From a virus, in the IMG/VR virus record IMGVR_UViG_3300032304_001768, positions 18,327 through 82,326 of that record: a stretch of DNA of 64,000 nucleotides. One strand, given 5' to 3'. The notes under the pieces are model-generated. The model worked only from the letters and a program-made list of their open reading frames with translations, made no database searches and was not told the origin of the DNA. Made by a program: the position numbers and the translations under genes. Position 1 is the first letter of the stretch, and each line of letters begins with the position of its first letter. Below, one piece after another: positions 62,669-64,000 of the stretch.

Positions 62669-64000
62669 TTAAATGTTTGATTTGAAATATTCAAGAGCAG
62701 CGTCTCTGTCATATTTATCGAAACCGTAATACGGCAATTCCATATCGCCGTCTACGCTATCAATACGTTCAAAAACGTCAGTTGCAAGAACTCCAGAATT
62801 GTTAAGCAAATAATTCAAGTTCATAACAGCGCCAATCTCGCTGTCCATCCAGCTTTCAAGATTTTCAAAATAAATGGAAACCGTAATATCATCTTCTAAA
62901 TTAAGCTCTAACTCGGTAATACCATCTTTGAAATATTCAAACATCTGATTATAACCACCGCTTTCGTATCCTGCAACGACGGCAGACCGCAAAGCATCAA
63001 TCATTTCATCATTTTCACGCAGAAGAATTTCAAATACCTCTTGAGCGTTGTGGTCGAATATATCAAAATCCTCATCGTAGTTTTCCCTGATATGATTGGC
63101 TATATTTTTCTCGAAAATAATGTCATTCTCTATAGCTCTAGCAAGTAAGCGAACCATATCGTCGTTGTCCACACCCATCGTGTAAAAATCCAAAGAATCG
63201 GTTCCCTCTACATAATCCACATATTGTTCTAGGTTTTTAGGAACATTAATCATACGAAACAGGGATTCCCAATCTTCCCAAACATTATGAAAATGTAAGT
63301 TAGCAGCGCCATTATTCCACTTGGACGGAACAACTTGAACATTATTGTCAGGAAATTGTGATGATAATCTCGATTCAACCACCTGATAAAAAGCTGCATC
63401 ATCGTTCAATTCTTCGCGAATTTGCTTCAAGCTTTTCAATTCTGGCCTGACATCATACAATTGCTTTTTAAGAGCAGGAGATAAATCGGATATCTGAAAG
63501 TTGTTTTCTGGCTTGTATCCCCCACCAACAACATGCTTCACCATATATTCAGTTTCATTACCGCTACTGGACGTATTAACTTTATGAAACAGCAACTTTA
63601 AAATGTATGGATGATACACAGCCTTTGGCTTTTCGTTGGCGCGTCCTTTCATTTCCCCCAGAGCGCCGTTTGAAGTATCGTAAATGAACGTCAACGATGG
63701 TCTTGCGAAAATACGATTGCCACGCTTCTGTGTCTTTCTCAAAGACAACACCGTATCATTTGATGATGGAGAACCAGCATTACCACAATGACCCATAGCA
63801 TCTCCTTCAGCCCTGCAATAGCGTCTATTCAGGTCATACCAAGCAAAATCATTGCCAACATCCATTATCTTGTCAATGCTGCCGTTTCTCAATTCATCAG
63901 TAATATCAACCCACTCTTTTCTATCACCAATCCATTTCTTTTCCAATGCATCGAAATGATCTATAATCTCATTGTAAGTCGCATTCTTGGGCCAATTGAA
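62669..64000 (-). CDS. PcfJ-like late protein, partial at the window edge
   Basis: The frame is open to base 64000, so the N-terminus lies beyond the window. Visible part: NGSIDKIMDVGNDFAWYDLN, RRYCRAEGDAMGHCGNAG (Cys/His-containing core), NRIFARPSLTFIYDTSNGALG, and an acidic helical C-terminal third. The core resembles PcfJ-like domains and the middle of the 60197 protein. It may be another virion-internal protein. Confidence 0.55.
   Translation of the reverse strand, partial: FNWPKNATYNEIIDHFDALEKKWIGDRKEWVDITDELRNGSIDKIMDVGNDFAWYDLNRRYCRAEGDAMGHCGNAGSPSSNDTVLSLRKTQKRGNRIFARPSLTFIYDTSNGALGEMKGRANEKPKAVYHPYILKLLFHKVNTSSSGNETEYMVKHVVGGGYKPENNFQISDLSPALKKQLYDVRPELKSLKQIREELNDDAAFYQVVESRLSSQFPDNNVQVVPSKWNNGAANLHFHNVWEDWESLFRMINVPKNLEQYVDYVEGTDSLDFYTMGVDNDDMVRLLARAIENDIIFEKNIANHIRENYDEDFDIFDHNAQEVFEILLRENDEMIDALRSAVVAGYESGGYNQMFEYFKDGITELELNLEDDITVSIYFENLESWMDSEIGAVMNLNYLLNNSGVLATDVFERIDSVDGDMELPYYGFDKYDRDAALEYFKSNI

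Overview
This window is part of the genome of a large, AT-rich, T4-related myovirus (contractile-tailed phage). Support comes from recognisable relatives of T4 UvsW, UvsY, gp15, gp20, gp13, gp4, gp21, gp22 and gp23, an OB-fold plus beta-helix spike pair resembling a split gp5, PhoH, NrdA/NrdB, ThyX and a gp31-like co-chaperonin. The host is probably a diderm bacterium, because the lysis region encodes a holin candidate, a muramidase and an overlapping inner-membrane/lipoprotein spanin pair. I see almost no Shine-Dalgarno sequences. Two promoter classes recur: TTGACA-N16/17-(TGn)TAnnnT, read as host sigma70-type early or middle promoters, and a T4-late-like TAAATA box that usually ends exactly 5 nt before a start codon.

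Layout. 0-6.6 kb: recombination genes (uvsW, uvsY), a GIY-YIG gene, a run of small late proteins including a RimK-type protease-fold protein, then phoH. 6.7-9.1 kb: an HNH protein, a P-loop kinase and a GIY-YIG homing endonuclease. 9.1-15.6 kb: a glycan cassette of six glycosyltransferases (one a GT11 fucosyltransferase-like protein), one further sugar-transferase-like protein and two FkbM-like methyltransferases. 15.6-18.8 kb: possible clamp-loader subunit, co-chaperonin and a DinG/XPD-type helicase. 18.8-34.9 kb: head, neck and spike genes on the + strand, interrupted after the major capsid gene by an EDxHD homing endonuclease. 34.9-39.8 kb (- strand): ClpP-like protease, nrdA with a 387-residue intein, a small cysteine-peptidase-like gene and nrdB. 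39.9-42.7 kb: three genes with head-targeting-like N-termini, or parts of them, then a vWA protein.

43.6-54.3 kb is a tRNA cluster of about 31 recognisable tRNA genes covering all twenty amino acids. It opens with a promoter followed by a hairpin and a boxA-like sequence, as in rRNA operon antitermination leaders. Homing endonuclease genes sit in, between and across tRNA genes: one HNH gene separates two complementary halves of a tRNA-Leu and itself contains a second, complete tRNA-Leu(UAG) in frame. Two tRNA-Arg genes lack a D-arm, one tRNA appears circularly permuted, and several have non-Watson-Crick 1:72 pairs. A Thg1-family 3'-5' nucleotidyltransferase lies just downstream (54.7 kb), which suggests repair or editing of tRNA 5' ends.

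54.3-64 kb: RlpA-like lipoprotein, Thg1, frameshifted HNH gene, thyX, small proteins, lysis genes, and further proteins with N-termini like the T4 capsid-targeting sequence. Across the window at least eight proteins share a short N-terminal motif of the type M-x-x-(F/Y)-x-x-(F/Y)-x-x-E. Several carry effector-like folds (ADP-ribosyltransferase, zinc peptidase, RimK-type protease), so the phage may package and inject an effector set as T4 does with Alt and the internal proteins. All functional calls are from reading the sequence; no database search was run.
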